Below, one piece after another: positions 29,012 through 39,801 of a stretch of DNA of 64,000 nt. The translations under genes and the position numbers were made by a program. This DNA is from Gnetum montanum (lineage: Eukaryota; Streptophyta; Gnetopsida; Gnetales; Gnetaceae), in assembly GCA_015680685.1 (NCBI GenBank), contig MNCI01035277.1, positions 62,001 through 126,000 on the forward strand. Direction: 5' to 3'. Under the pieces are notes generated by a model that was not told where the DNA came from, searched no databases, and saw nothing but the letters and a program-made list of their open reading frames with translations. Within the stretch, counting starts at the first letter, position 1, and each line of letters opens with the position of its first letter.

Positions 29012-31790
29012 ATGGCCCTAAAGAGAGGCGATCGAATAGGACCGTTCCAAGGAGTAGCTAAACTGTTGAGAGGAGGCAAAAGCCAGTAACCTCATGCAAA
29101 ACATGTAGAGTAGGAGGCTCACTCATTTAGCATTCATTAGGAAACCCTTGCAATAGTGAAATCTAGCCATGTAGAAGGTGGCATAGTTAGAGCCCCAGAA
29201 CCAGGGCAACATCTTACACTATCCCTAGAATGTCTCCAAGCCATTCAGGAGAGGTCCACCTTTGTAGCTATGATCGTGAAGCTTAATTTTGGGCCTTTCA
29301 TTGAGTTTTCCCCTGGACCAGTAAAGAATCAATTTAAGGTGTCTTCAATATGGCTTATTCTCTTGAAAAGTGATGATTGGTACTTGGGTGAAACATACCA
29401 ATTCTAGCATGGCAAGGAGGAAGGCACCATTGCCAATGTAGGTGGTGTTTCCATTGATTTTTCTACAAAGCCCATTGTAGAGGTCCTAAATATTCCAAAC
29501 TTCGGATCAAAAGTTGCTGATTTTCCACTCACTCAGATGTAGACACATGAAAATTATGGTTGAAATGGGCTTACAACAGGGTGAATAAAGTTTATGATGG
29601 AATAGAGGATCTACTTTAAGATTGACATGTATCACATTTTCCCCATTGAAGATTTAAATAGATTATCTACTGATGTGGTGCAAGGTAGTGTGATTTTGAT
29701 GGAAAAATTTAATGTAAATTTGCCCCATGTATATCTGATGGAAATATTAAGGCGATTTGAAGAAAGAAAGATAGGGAAGCTTGCCTTGCCCTTCCCTTGT
29801 CTCATTACAAAGTTGTGAAAATGTGCTAGAATCTTGGGCTATACAAATGATGTTCTTAGAAAAGCCCAAAATGCTTCATATGCTGAATTACTCAAACCGT
29901 TGGTGCCAAGGAAAGATGTTGGCAAGCAATTAGAGTAAGAGGAAGAGCGAATAGTTGGGCCCATTGTGCCTCAAATGACAAGACCAAGCCAACAATAGGA
30001 AGTGAGTCCTATCACACAACCCATAAGCTAGCAAGTCCAACAATTGCCACTGCCATAACAAGACTATCAATTGTCCATCAATCACCTCTAAATAATCGCT
30101 GAGACAGTCAGTTGGGAAAGTCGTGATGCCAAAAATCTATTCAAGGTTATTGATGATGTTGTACAGCCCACTGTTTTGATTGACCTTGCAAGTGGACATA
30201 TTTCATTGATTTTAGGAGGAGAGTCCCGGTTGTCTTAGCAGATCTCTAGGAATGCTACATCCTTCTAGGTCAAATTAAAAATTAGTGAAGATGCCATAGT
30301 TGTGGTCATGTAGCACCAGGATGTGGCAAGTGCAATAGAGGTGGTCATAGATCACATCAAAGAATCGTTTAACGTCCTTGTTGTGCCATCGGTAGATTTC
30401 ATAGGAGGACAGGATGCTCAAGTTTTGGCTGGTCCCTCAATGACTCCTAAAAAACATGAGGATGTCTTGGATCGCTTGCTGCAAATAGGACAAGTTATGA
30501 CATCCCTTTTTGACATCCCCCAAGATGTCATAGTAGCACAATCAGCCCTCATTTCCACCAAAGGAAAATTGGTCATGGCTAAAGTTAGGGTTGAGCACAC
30601 AGAAGCAAAGTTGCAAAAATTGCAAGAAAAGCTCGTCACCTTATAAGCTGAATGAAGGAATCCTTTCCAATTTATCGTAGCTAACCAATTAGACATTTTC
30701 AAAATTGAGCAGCTGAATAAGCTATTGGAAGAAAATAAAAAGATGAAAAAGAAGAAAGAATAGGTTGGTTGGGATGCTTCAAAGGCACAAGCTCAAATGT
30801 ATGCACATGCTAAAGCTCTCAAGGCCTTACAAGAGGAGAATAAACTACTTGCTGTTGAAAATATTTGAATGAAAATAGTTGAGAAATACAAGAATGTTCT
30901 CAAAGAAAGTTTCTAACAAATGCAAGAATAATTAGTTCGAGTCAGCCAAGATATGAGTTGCTTGGCTAAGGAGAATAGAACCCTCTCCATGGAGGAGGTC
31001 TACACCATCCATCAAACAATAGCCATAGAAATAAGTGTGTGGAAAAATGAGGCCAAGAAGCATAAGAAGTTAAAAGAAAAATTCCATGATTAGGTGGGGA
31101 TGTACAAGAAAATCATCAAAAAGGAGATCTATATGGCTAAGGCTCACATTAATTCTTTTAGTACTCATCACATTGACTGGCCAGCAATACTGGATACTTA
31201 TGCCTTCACCCATCAAGCAGACTGAAAAGTTGGGACCTACAGATTTAGGACTTAACAGAGTACATGGGGTTGGCAAATCTGTGATATGCCAACTTGGCCA
31301 TGTTAACAGCAAGACACCCGAGAACTAAGCTTGAGAAGCAAGTAGATGCCACTTATGCTAAGTATGAGACAGAGTTTGTTGAGCATAAGAAAACATTATA
31401 AAAATTAGAAGTTGCAAACTCTAAATTAGAAGTGGTCAAAGCAAGCTACCGTGACCAAAAGTATGTAGTAGCAAACTTGGCTTGACAGCTAACAAAGCAC
31501 CAGAAATTATGAGACAAAGCTAGAGCCTATGAGAAGGAATGATGGCAATTTGCCAAATGGTATGTTAAGGCAAACAGATGTTTCCATAGCTGTCGTGTCC
31601 ATGGGAGGTGCCAGCCACATCAAACATTGGAACATTAGCATGGGTCATGCATGATCCTCAAATAGAAGAAGAGAAACCATAGGCACTTCTCACCCATCAA
31701 CAATCTTAGAAGCTTTCATGGCTAGATAAAGGAAAAGCACCAATGGAGGAGCCACCACCTCTGGGAACCACATGAGTTCCAACATTTTGA
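29012..31790 (+). pseudogene. ORF2 of element C
   Basis: Starts MALKRGDRIGPFQG. The N-terminal domain includes KLNFGPFIEFSPGPVKNQFK, SDDWYLGETYQF, then FNVNLPHVYLMEILRRFEER, KIGKLALPFPCLITKL and ILGYTNDVLRKAQNA. The middle reads VIDHIKESFNV and KKHEDVLDRLL. From about 30540 to 31560 the sequence is Lys/Glu/Leu-rich with heptad spacing (HTEAKLQKLQEKLVTL, KALQEENKLLAVENI), a long coiled coil. The end resembles the C-terminus of A (SSTF/MSS-type motif near 31775). Numerous stops. No membrane or signal sequence seen. Function unknown; the position corresponds to the env-like ORF of Athila elements. Confidence 0.65.
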
Positions 31791-31929
31791 ATTCTATATT
31801 TTGTGTTTTGTATCCAAGTTTTGTGTTTCCATACTGTGTCATGGTTAGTTAGTAGTAGTCAATAATCCCATACATAATGTTTTATAAGGGGCTCTTTCTC
31901 ATTGTATTAACTCGAGGATGAGTTTTTAT

Positions 31930-31944
31930 TTAGTCGTGGGGGTA
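31930..31944 (+). promoter_or_regulatory. Polypurine tract of element C
   Basis: TTAGTCGTGGGGGTA directly before LTR start TGATAAATTG. Confidence 0.7.
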
Positions 31945-32141
31945 TGATAAATTGTGACTTGCCAGGTCCTGATATCAAGTACTTGATATTGGGTATGCGA
32001 TATTACGGCCTGGATATGATATCGTAAACGTGATATCGTGATTCCTATGTTAGCTTATAAATATATCACTCAGGCACACAATGAGGGGATCATTGGAAGG
32101 CTAGAAGTTCTTTTCTTTTAGTAGTTTAGTTTTCAATTTCT
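31945..32141 (+). repeat. 3' LTR of element C, truncated after 197 bp
   Basis: Carries the GATATC words (CCTGATATCAAGTACTTGAT, ATGATATCGTAAACGTGATA) and TATAAATATA, then breaks off at TTTCAATTTCTGC, where E continues to 50895. A deletion of about 3.6 kb relative to unit 2 lies here. Confidence 0.8.
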
Positions 32142-32439
32142 GCATTTCATTTTTAAAAATTTGCAAAAATTTGCAACTTGGTTGTTGCATTTCATTTTTA
32201 AAAATTTTCATAGATTGCTACTTAGAATTTTTTTTATTTTTAATAGATTGGTATGTAGATGATTTCCCACTACTAAGTAATGGCTTAAAAATATAAATTA
32301 AAAACATAATTGCAAGTAATAATCTTGAACAAATTTTTGTAGTGAACTTGTTTATTCAATGCTAATATATATATATATATATATATATTATATTAATAAA
32401 AGGTCAAAATTAGGGTTTAACTTAAAGCATATAGGGGTG
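32142..32439. other. AT-rich DNA with (AT)n microsatellite
   Basis: Matches 53900-54160. An (AT)12-type run at 32364-32388 is much shorter in the copy. Nothing else recognised. Confidence 0.5.
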
Positions 32440-32770
32440 TAGAGTAAGTGGTCAAGACAGTTATCTCTCGGTTGGGAGATTGTGGGTTTGATTCTTGCCC
32501 ATGCATTTGAGTGTGGTAATAGTAGGTGACATCCATGTTGTGTGTGGGTAAGGGTTGTGGTACCATTCATCTTTTGGTTGAGAAATTGTGGATTTGATTC
32601 TTGCCTACACTTCGGGGTGTGGCAACAATGGAGTAGCCTTATGCTAGAACCCTTTTCATTCATGGGTAACATCTACCTCATGTGAGGGTTGGTGTTGTGC
32701 TACCATTCATGTCTTTGTTGAGATATTGTGAGTTCGAATATGTGTTTTCAAGTGTAGCAATAGTGGAGTC
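32440..32770 (+). repeat. SINE-like triplicated tRNA-related repeat
   Basis: Three imperfect units share TTGGTTGAGAAATTGTGGAT TTGATTCTTGCC or close variants (near 32470, 32577 and 32713). The first unit reads AGTAAGTGGTCAAGACAG and GGGTTTGATTCTTGCCC, resembling A and B boxes of a tRNA-type polymerase III promoter. Copy at 54160-54490. Assignment as SINE is tentative. Confidence 0.35.
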
Positions 32771-32786
32771 CACCCTTACTACATGC

Positions 32787-32900
32787 AAGGACTACATTCA
32801 ATTGGTACAGAAAATCCTAGAGGAGATGGATAGAGTCCTAGAACAAGGAGGAACTCAAGGCCTAGGACCTCCTTTAAACTTAGAAAAGATAGATCATCAA
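32787..32900 (+). pseudogene. Isolated gag fragment
   Basis: AGGACTACATTCAATTGGTA, then CAAGGCCTAGGACCTCCT and AAAAGATAGATCA. This matches the gag segment after the first stretch in C (17786-17892) and E. It sits next to a truncated minus-strand ORF2. Copy at 54505-54620. Confidence 0.5.
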
Positions 32901-33363
32901 GTAGGACACTAGGATGTCCTTGATTTTGACCATTGAACCGGCCTATTGATTGTTTGAGAAGAGATATGTCTCTCCCATGTACCACTCTTTATTGGAAGTG
33001 ATTGTGGACCACATGGGAGAGTTTTACAACTAAGCTTTGACTTATGGAGGTGTGAACTCAAAGAAAGGTCCAAAGTTTAATTCTTTGAGCATTAGTTTCT
33101 AAACCTCCCACTTTGTGATTTTCTTGAGGCAAGCTTTCATCAAGGTCTCCTCAAGGTTTGATCTTGGTTCGGGTGCCTCTTCTTGGTGAGATTGTTATGT
33201 TGTAGTAGATTCTTTGGGAATCTATTAGACAAATTCCACTTCAAGCTCCTCCTGAAGAGGTCTCGTTGCATGGATCTCAGCTTGCTCGTGGGCCTATTCT
33301 TAGCTATTTGTCCCTTGGTTGGGATAGTCCTCCTTCCTATGTGTGTTTTCCCTTAGGTGCCAT
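32901..33363 (-). pseudogene. ORF2 N-terminal fragment of F1
   Basis: Start ATG at 33363-33361 (MAPKG-like). Contains NEGTKFGPFFEF-like and IWSTITSNKEWYMGETYLF-like text (stops present), parallel to B1 1300-1130. Ends at 32901. Confidence 0.5.
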
Positions 33364-33423
33364 CTACAGTCACAACATAACCAAGGATTAGCATTTAATG
33401 TGTAACTTATAACATTTAAGTAC
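33364..33423 (-). other. Leader intron of F1 ORF2 (60 nt)
   Basis: Minus strand GAAAT|GTACTT ... GTGACTGTAG|ATGGCACC. The base before the donor GT is mutated relative to B1. Confidence 0.5.
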
Positions 33424-33804
33424 ATTTCTCATTGGGCAATTACAATTTAGGCTAAGTTTGGACCATGGTAGATTGATTATTTTATTATTATTTTGATGAA
33501 TTTTAACTTAGAATGTTACCAGAGCTTGTTGGAAAGGTTTACCTCTTATAATTTGATGTTTTAATGTTGGTTTCTTTGTTAAACCTTTGTGGAAGTTGGA
33601 AATTTTTCAAAAAATATTTCATCAAAAACTTAAGGTTTGTAGGCCCCACGACAAAGAGCTTACCTCTAGTAGCTATAGGGTTAAAGAATGAAGTGGATCG
33701 AATAAATGGTTAGGAAGATATGGGTCTTGGAAGGTTTTAAGCTTTGAAAAATTCAAAAAACTCCATCCTCATTTAAGAGCAAATGTAAAACAAATGCTAA
33801 GTGT

Positions 33805-33910
33805 TTCTACCTATATATAGGTGAGTGAATCCTTGCATCAATAGGATCCCATATATAGGGTTCCATTTATGTAAGGGCTTCGTCAATGGGTACCCTTCTA
33901 CAAAGCTGAT
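33805..33910 (-). promoter_or_regulatory. Internal promoter-like block of F1
   Basis: Minus strand CCTATATATAGG (about 33811-33821) with upstream GGAACCCTATATATGGGATC and GGTACCCATTGACGAAGCCC. The first is a near-palindrome. F2 has the same block at 55531-55650. Confidence 0.4.
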
Positions 33911-35122
33911 ACCCAAAATTTCCACATTATAATATCTTCAAAAATACAAGGAGTTTTCTTGTGTAATTGGTATCTATGGAGAGATAAAAAATTTGTGAAC
34001 ATGATGAAATACTTGAAGAAGGCTATGGTTAAATGACCTAATAAAATTCATCCTTAGTCTAGACCAAAACCAACCACTTTTAGTGGCCTTGCATTGCCAA
34101 TCTAAGACCAGACCACTTCTTTGAGACACAAGAATGCTCTCTTAGATCAATCATCATTCCTTATTAAAGAAGAAAAAAGAAGCAAGAAGGGAGAAAACAC
34201 CTTAGTTAGAGGAGAATTTCAGGCATGGGTAAGATGTCTTTCTAGTCCCATAACCAGTGCTTGTAGCTCATTATTTTGTCTAAGGGGTGTGCTTTGAATT
34301 CCCATCATCATCATCCATTTTTTTTGAATTTTATGTTTTTATGATTTTTTTGCACGGAAACCACACCATGTAAAGACTTATTTAACTTCTTGTTATTGGT
34401 TGATGTGGAATGGTATGAAATCCATGAAAACACTCATGCACTCAAGCAAGTAGAAAGGCACAAAGATTATTGAATCCCCTTGAAATTACATCCTTTTCAA
34501 ATCATTTAAATATTTTCCAAGTTTGGAAACTACCAAGGTCAAAAGTTTTTTAAATTTTTATTAATGAAAAAGGGACCTCATATTTCCAAAACAAAGAAAA
34601 CCATAGCATTTGTGGATGGGTGGATGATGTGGACTCACTAATTGTTCCATAAAAAGATACTTTGTCTTAGTCATTAGTCATCAAAATTCAAAAATAGAAA
34701 CCATACATTAGTAATCAAAGACATTAAATACAAACCACCATTAGCAAATAATTACAACATCACTGTGTCCTATTGGTAACAAAGCATTTTATTAGAAAAC
34801 AAGAAGAAAAATTCATACCAAAATAAAGTAAAATATAAAAGAAATTATAAAATATTCAAGAAAGTCAAAACATACTAACAATGTTGTAAAACAAAAATTG
34901 GAAAAATAACAAAGTGTAAAACAAAAAGGTATAAAAATCAAAAAAGTGTAAAACAAATAAGTAGAAAAAATGAGCCACTAATATGATTAGCAAGGATGGC
35001 CATCTTCCTCATGACTGAGTTGAAAGAAGGAGATCTGAAAGATTGAGCGAGGTTATTCATCTGATGAAGTGTTTCTTGCATTGGCTTACTTAGGCTCATG
35101 GAAAGGTTTTACTTGTTGTATG

Positions 35123-35949
35123 TTAACTAACTACTTTTTTTTTCAAGCTTTTAGGTTTGTAGATCAACATGGCCCCAAAAGAAAAAGGTTTCATAAATGA
35201 TATAAGGCCCTTTCCATAATGTTTGGAACTTAGTTTATTAAGGTATGTGTGTGGGGTTGCAGTAGAGGACCTTGTTTCGAGGTTGAAATTTAACTTCCTT
35301 ATCCTAAGATCATGGCATTTTCTTTTTGAATGCCTTGTGAACTTCATTCAAGGACAAGGCCACTAATCGATTCTCATCTAGCACATTGAGGTTGATCAAC
35401 CTCTTTTTTTTTGTGCTAGGCTTAGGTCAAGACCTAAGTCACAAGTTGTTGAAAGTGTATGGAGCTCAGATTGAATGGGAAGAGTTGGAAGTTTTTCATA
35501 CACCATCTCATAGGGAGAGTAGCCTATAGGAAGTTTCCATGTTGAGCGGTATGCCCAAAGAGCATCGTTAAGTTTTGTGCTCTAGTCTCTCCTATATTTG
35601 CTAATTGTTCTAGTTAAGATCTTGATGATCTTCCTATTGGTGACTTTAGCTTAACCATTAGCTTGGGGTTGATAGGGTGTTAGTTTATGTTTAATCCCCA
35701 AGTGTTACATGCACTTGCGAAAGGTAGTACCCTTAAAGTGAGTACCATTATCAAAAATTAGTGCATGTGGAACTCCAAACCTATTAAAAATATTTTGTTA
35801 TACAAATTGAGCAACTGTGGAAAATGTACAATTAGTGACAACCACTGCTTATGCCCATTTGGTATAATAGTCAACAACAACTATTATGTATGCCTTTCCA
35901 TTTAACATGGGCATGATGGGACCTAATAAAGTGTCTTCGTTGGCTTCAT
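35123..35949 (-). pseudogene. Integrase fragment of F1
   Basis: Minus strand: GPIMPMLNGKAYIIVVVDYY, TFSTVAQFV, NRFGVPHALIFDNGTHFKGT (second catalytic Asp in FDNGT), LGIKHKLTPYQPQANG then a stop and AKVTNR. The position of the third acidic residue (usually QAE) reads Lys. Then IIKILTRTISKYRRD, LWAYRSTWKLPIGYSPYEMV and a C-terminal GLISFMKPFSFGAMLIY. It begins inside the catalytic core because G1 inserted at 35950. Inactive. Confidence 0.75.
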
Positions 35950-36055
35950 TGATGGGATGCCATTAATGTAACCCGATTGAAAAGATACCATTGATGTAGG
36001 GTTTTCCACATTGACATGTACCCATCAATGTGGCACACTAGTAGGTCTATAAATA
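35950..36055 (+). promoter_or_regulatory. Core promoter of G1 with CATTGATG-type inverted repeats
   Basis: CCATTGATGTAGGG, then CCACATTGACATGTACCCAT and CAATGTGG (an inverted repeat around ACATGT), then TATAAATA at 36048-36055. Confidence 0.55.
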
Positions 36056-36798
36056 TGGCACCCCAACCATGTTAATTGGGGGTTAGAATTTCAATTGTTA
36101 GTGGAATTCTTGCAGTTTGTTTCCATAAGAGATAGAATAATTTTCTAAGTGCCCATAGTAGAAGTTAAGGAGTGTACATATCTTTATTTGAGCACTATTG
36201 TACCTAAGCACTACAAGGTATGCAGTAATAAAGATGAGCTTTTTGATAAACCTTGCAACACTTGGACTAGCTTAATAATTTATTTACGCATTTATTATTT
36301 TCATTAATTAAGCTATAATGATTAAGAGTTTAAGTAATTAATTAAGTTAAATAAGCTATCACACATAAGTATGATCACTTCAAGCATACGTATAGCACTT
36401 GGTAATCCCAGTAGCACTTAATACTTGGTCACCCAATAGTGTTGTATTTGTTCAGGATATGTACAAAAAGTGGGACCATATGCTTATGTTAGGATAGTTA
36501 GTTATTAATTAGCTATTAAATTAGTTGAATTAGTTAATCAATTTATTCTTCAGCTATTACCAACCTTAGGCAAACAAAATATAAAATAATAAAAATCATG
36601 TATCTTAATTTTACTTAACCATACATCTGAGCTTCACAACTGTAGTTGGGAAGACGAAAATCATTCGACAATTAGATTCACCTTCTAAATTGAATCCTAT
36701 GTACAAGAACACTAGAAATCCATGGAATTCAATCAAATTATGCATGAATGCCCTAGTGATTCATATGGTTGGGCATAGAGGTACCTTGCCACTCATCA
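35950..36798 (+). repeat. 5' LTR of G1 (849 bp)
   Basis: Starts TGATGGGATGCCATTAATGT and ends TACCTTGCCACTCATCA. Shares the ends, TATA spacing and the GGTAATCCCAGTA stretch with the LTR of D, but lacks GATATC words. Instead it has CATTGATG/CATCAATG words. Confidence 0.8.
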
Positions 36799-36816
36799 TT
36801 GGTGCCATTGCTTAGG
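36799..36816 (+). promoter_or_regulatory. Primer binding site of G1 (decayed)
   Basis: TTGGTGCCATTGCTTAGG. G2 has TTGGTGCCATTGCCAGGGA at 58968. Confidence 0.65.
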
Positions 36817-36958
36817 ATTTTTAGCCAATACCATGTGCTATCAATCTAGGATTAGTCAAAAATCACTCAACATCATTGAAATGAACCTAAGAAAGTTAAA
36901 TAACAATAATTAATCAAAACTATACTACAAGCACACTAAGAAATTATTTCTAACAAAA

Positions 36959-39784
36959 ATTTCTTCTTCTTCTAAGAGGCAAGATGATTCTAAGTCAAAA
37001 GTACGACAAGAATGTAGAGTGGTCTACACTCATCATGATGAGTTTGTATCCAATTTCACTTACATCCTCCAAACTCTTACAAGGTTGGGCATCAAGGAGG
37101 TTCAAGGAGAGTATGTTGTGAAAGATCATGACTTCTGGGATTATCATCCCATTAAGACACAATGCAAATGAGATCAATAACAGGAAAAGAACCACAAAGC
37201 CATGAAGGAGAAATAATTGACTAACTCCTTGTTCTTGCTAAATTAAAAGGATAATGAGGAAACTCTTTCCAAGGATTCTCAAAATGCAAACTTTTCACCT
37301 CTTGACTCTGGTGAAGGGAAGTCAAATCCAAATCTTGAATTAGTGATCAACAATTCGGGTTCTGGTAATAGTAAGTCCCATGGTCGTGGGAGTTCTAAGA
37401 AAGAGAGTCAAAGAGGGAACTCAAATAAGCATAATGACGATCACTCTAATGATCATGGTCATGAAAAATGGATAGGAAGTATCAAAAGCCATGGTGGTGG
37501 TAGTCCTCCTCCCTCTTCATCCTCTTCATTTGGATTAGCTTCCTCCTCTAAATTTGAAAAGAACTATAGGTGGTGAGACAACAATGATAATCCTAGAGAC
37601 CACCATGAATGAAGGAATGGCAGAGATTGAGATCATGATGATAAACCTCTACTGGCCACTCAAAATATGCTCAACATCATAGAGGATATCAAAATTCCTA
37701 CCAAGCATGTTAAAGATAACCAAATCAAGTAGCTAGACATGAATAATGTCTCCATATTTGAGGGGGGATATAACTCGAATCCTTAAATGCATCTACAAGC
37801 CTTTCATGATGCATGTTCCTTAAAAAATATTGAAAATTATTTAAAGAAGTTGAATCTATTCCCCAGAACACTCATCATAGAAGCAAAAAGTTGGTATCGA
37901 TCTCTAGAACTAGAATCAATCTATTAATGGAGATGTACTCCAAAGTGTCAAACTTGCGAAGTTAAATCCAAGGTTGGAAAAAAGAAACACATGAACCCTT
38001 GGATGTTATCATGGGTAGATATTATTTATTATTACATTGATGCCCTAGCCATGATTACTCTTAGTGGAAACAACTTCACCACATCATAGATGGGTTTTGC
38101 TTAGAAACACGAAGGACCCTTAGGGTCTATGCCCAAGGAAGACTGTCAAAATTAAGAGCCCATCAGATACAAAGGATGATTGAGCAGGTAGCAAAAGAAG
38201 AAGGAGAGTTGAGGAAATGAGAGAGTGTAGAAGAATATAATAGGGATCCTTCCATTAGAAATAAGCAAGTCAACTTTTGTGATAGTGAGAAGGAGTAATC
38301 TCTTGATGAGGTGATGCAACGAAAGACCTTGTCAATCCAAAAATCTATGTCTAAGATTTTCGCCAAGGTAGATAAAATGTAGGATTTGTTAGATGAAAAA
38401 TTTCAAACTACTCTTAAAATTGTAGAAGAATCAATAGGCCAAAGTGGTGATCATGACCATAAGAGACGGAAAGAAGTTGAATGTGCCTACCAAAGGTGTA
38501 AGGAAAAAGCTGCTACAATAGAAGAAGTTGTGGAGACTGAATCAGATGATGATGGTGGATGTGACATCTGCCATTATGAACATCCTAAGGGATGTTGCCC
38601 TATTGTGTCACACTCATAAGGATTTGGGGTGTATGCTCTAAATCCACAACTATCAAAAAGGAAAAAACCTAGAAGATTACCTTATCCTCAAGGCAATCCT
38701 AGGTGGTTCCACCAGAAATAATCTTATTATTCAAGTGAAAATCCACCACAACCATATGAGCAATATTACTAATAGCAGTAATCATAGTCATGGGGGATGC
38801 CACCAAAATGGTACCAATACCCTTACAAGTAATCAAATCTGTATGGGTACCTTGTTCAGCATTCCCTATCTCCATGTGACTCTTCCAGTCATGTTTCTCC
38901 TTTCTAGCATTACTACCATCATTATAAATATCACCAAACTCATTCTCCACCTGCTAGAGGGGATTCCATATTCCATCCATACCCTCCTCATGTGCTTGCA
39001 CCTGTTCCTCCACCCTCAACATAGTTACCACCTACTTGATCCATGTAAGGTGAGCTTCCAACTCAACCACAACAACATAATGCTACAAGGGCCATTAATC
39101 TATAATTGGTTAATCAACCAAGTGGTTTGGAACCTACATCTCCCAAATGACCATTCTTCTAATCCAATAGCCCTATTAAGCCCTCACAAACTCATGTGGC
39201 TAGTCATCTTGCTCCTTCCTCATCCTTTATAAGTCATTAAATTGAGAGCCCTTCAAACTAGATGCTGCTCAAGATTTTCACTGGTATGTTAAGTCATGTC
39301 GTATCTGCCTAGATCTAGGTTGGCAACCTTTCTAGGAAATTAGTCTATCTTGGAAGGCCCCTTATATATTTGTAGATTTCTAGAAAAAAGCATTGAAAGC
39401 TCTTCTAAATTTAGGTTTTAGTGTTAATATGCCTTCCCCTGAGATGTATACTATCTGGAACCTACCACCTCTCAAGAAGAGCAATATCATATTAGAATTG
39501 GTAGACAATCTATCATTATTCCATTGGAACTGGTAGAAGATATTATGACCACTATTTGTGGGCAGTCTTATCCTACTAATTTCTTAGTAATCAAAGTTGA
39601 GAACTCCAAGGGGGATTTTTCAATCATTATGGGAAGGGTGTGGCTAAGTACTATTGATGCAAGAATGTGCATCAAAGATCTTTCCCTAGAAATTTCTAAG
39701 GAAAATGCATTCAAAAAGATCAAGAAGAAAAACATTTCATGCATTGTGTATAGCGATATAGGGTGTAATAACTTTGGTTTGTGA
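36959..39784 (+). pseudogene. gag-pro: gag-protease of G1
   Basis: The expected start is ATT at 36959 in both G copies (element D has ATG), so the start is lost. CRVVYTHHDEFVSNFTYILQ matches D. Then a Ser/Asn/His-rich linker (GRGSSKKESQRGNSNKHNDD), Gag core scraps (FHDACSLKNIEN, LNLFPRTLIIEAKSWYRSLE), and the zinc knuckle CDICHYEHPKGCC (38560-38600) with all ligands present. The protease reads LLNLGFSVNM near 39390, where D has LLDSGSGVNL, so the catalytic Asp is lost. A late motif FSIIMGRVWLSTIDA is at 39620. Many stops. Confidence 0.7.
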
Positions 39785-39801
39785 AAAGAGCATCCATTTC
39801 A

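Larger units (their letters stand above)
16715..32141 (+). mobile_element. Element C: gag + ORF2 LTR retrotransposon, interrupted by D, 3' LTR truncated
   Basis: Plus strand. 5' LTR 16715-17512, degenerate primer site, gag in two pieces (17638-18267 and 25236-27090), untranslated region with internal promoter, leader intron, ORF2 29012-31790, polypurine tract, and the first 197 bp of the 3' LTR (31945-32141). The left flank is CCATT, which is also the right flank of the duplicate E (50896-50900). C and E are therefore copies of one insertion made by duplication of the region. No protease or pol. Heavily mutated. Confidence 0.85.
32901..35949 (-). mobile_element. Element fragment F1: integrase-bearing family (integrase end, untranslated region, ORF2 start)
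   Basis: Minus strand, same order as B1: integrase (35949-35123), G-tract (about 35005), TTTTGTTTTACAC-rich stretch, internal TATA box, leader intron (33364-33423), and the first about 460 bp of ORF2. It is truncated at both ends, at 32901 by a gag scrap and at 35950 by element G1. Relative to F2 about 430 bp is missing at about 34020, including the conserved block. Confidence 0.75.
35950..39784 (+). mobile_element. Element G1: LTR + gag-protease, 3' end lost
   Basis: Plus strand. LTR 35950-36798, primer site 36799, gag-protease 36959-39784. It inserted into the integrase of F1. G2 sits at the identical place in F2, so the insertion predates the duplication. It is cut off at about 39790 by the start of unit 2. 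Confidence 0.8.
14777..39790 (+). repeat. Unit 1 of a tandem duplication of about 21 kb
   Basis: 14777-32141 (minus the D insertion) matches 39802-50290, and 32142-39790 matches about 53900-60869, in the same order and orientation. Subtracting D (6.97 kb) and adding about 3.6 kb absent at the 32141 junction gives about 21.6 kb, close to the 21.1 kb of unit 2. The unit junction at about 39790-39802 truncates G1. Confidence 0.75.
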
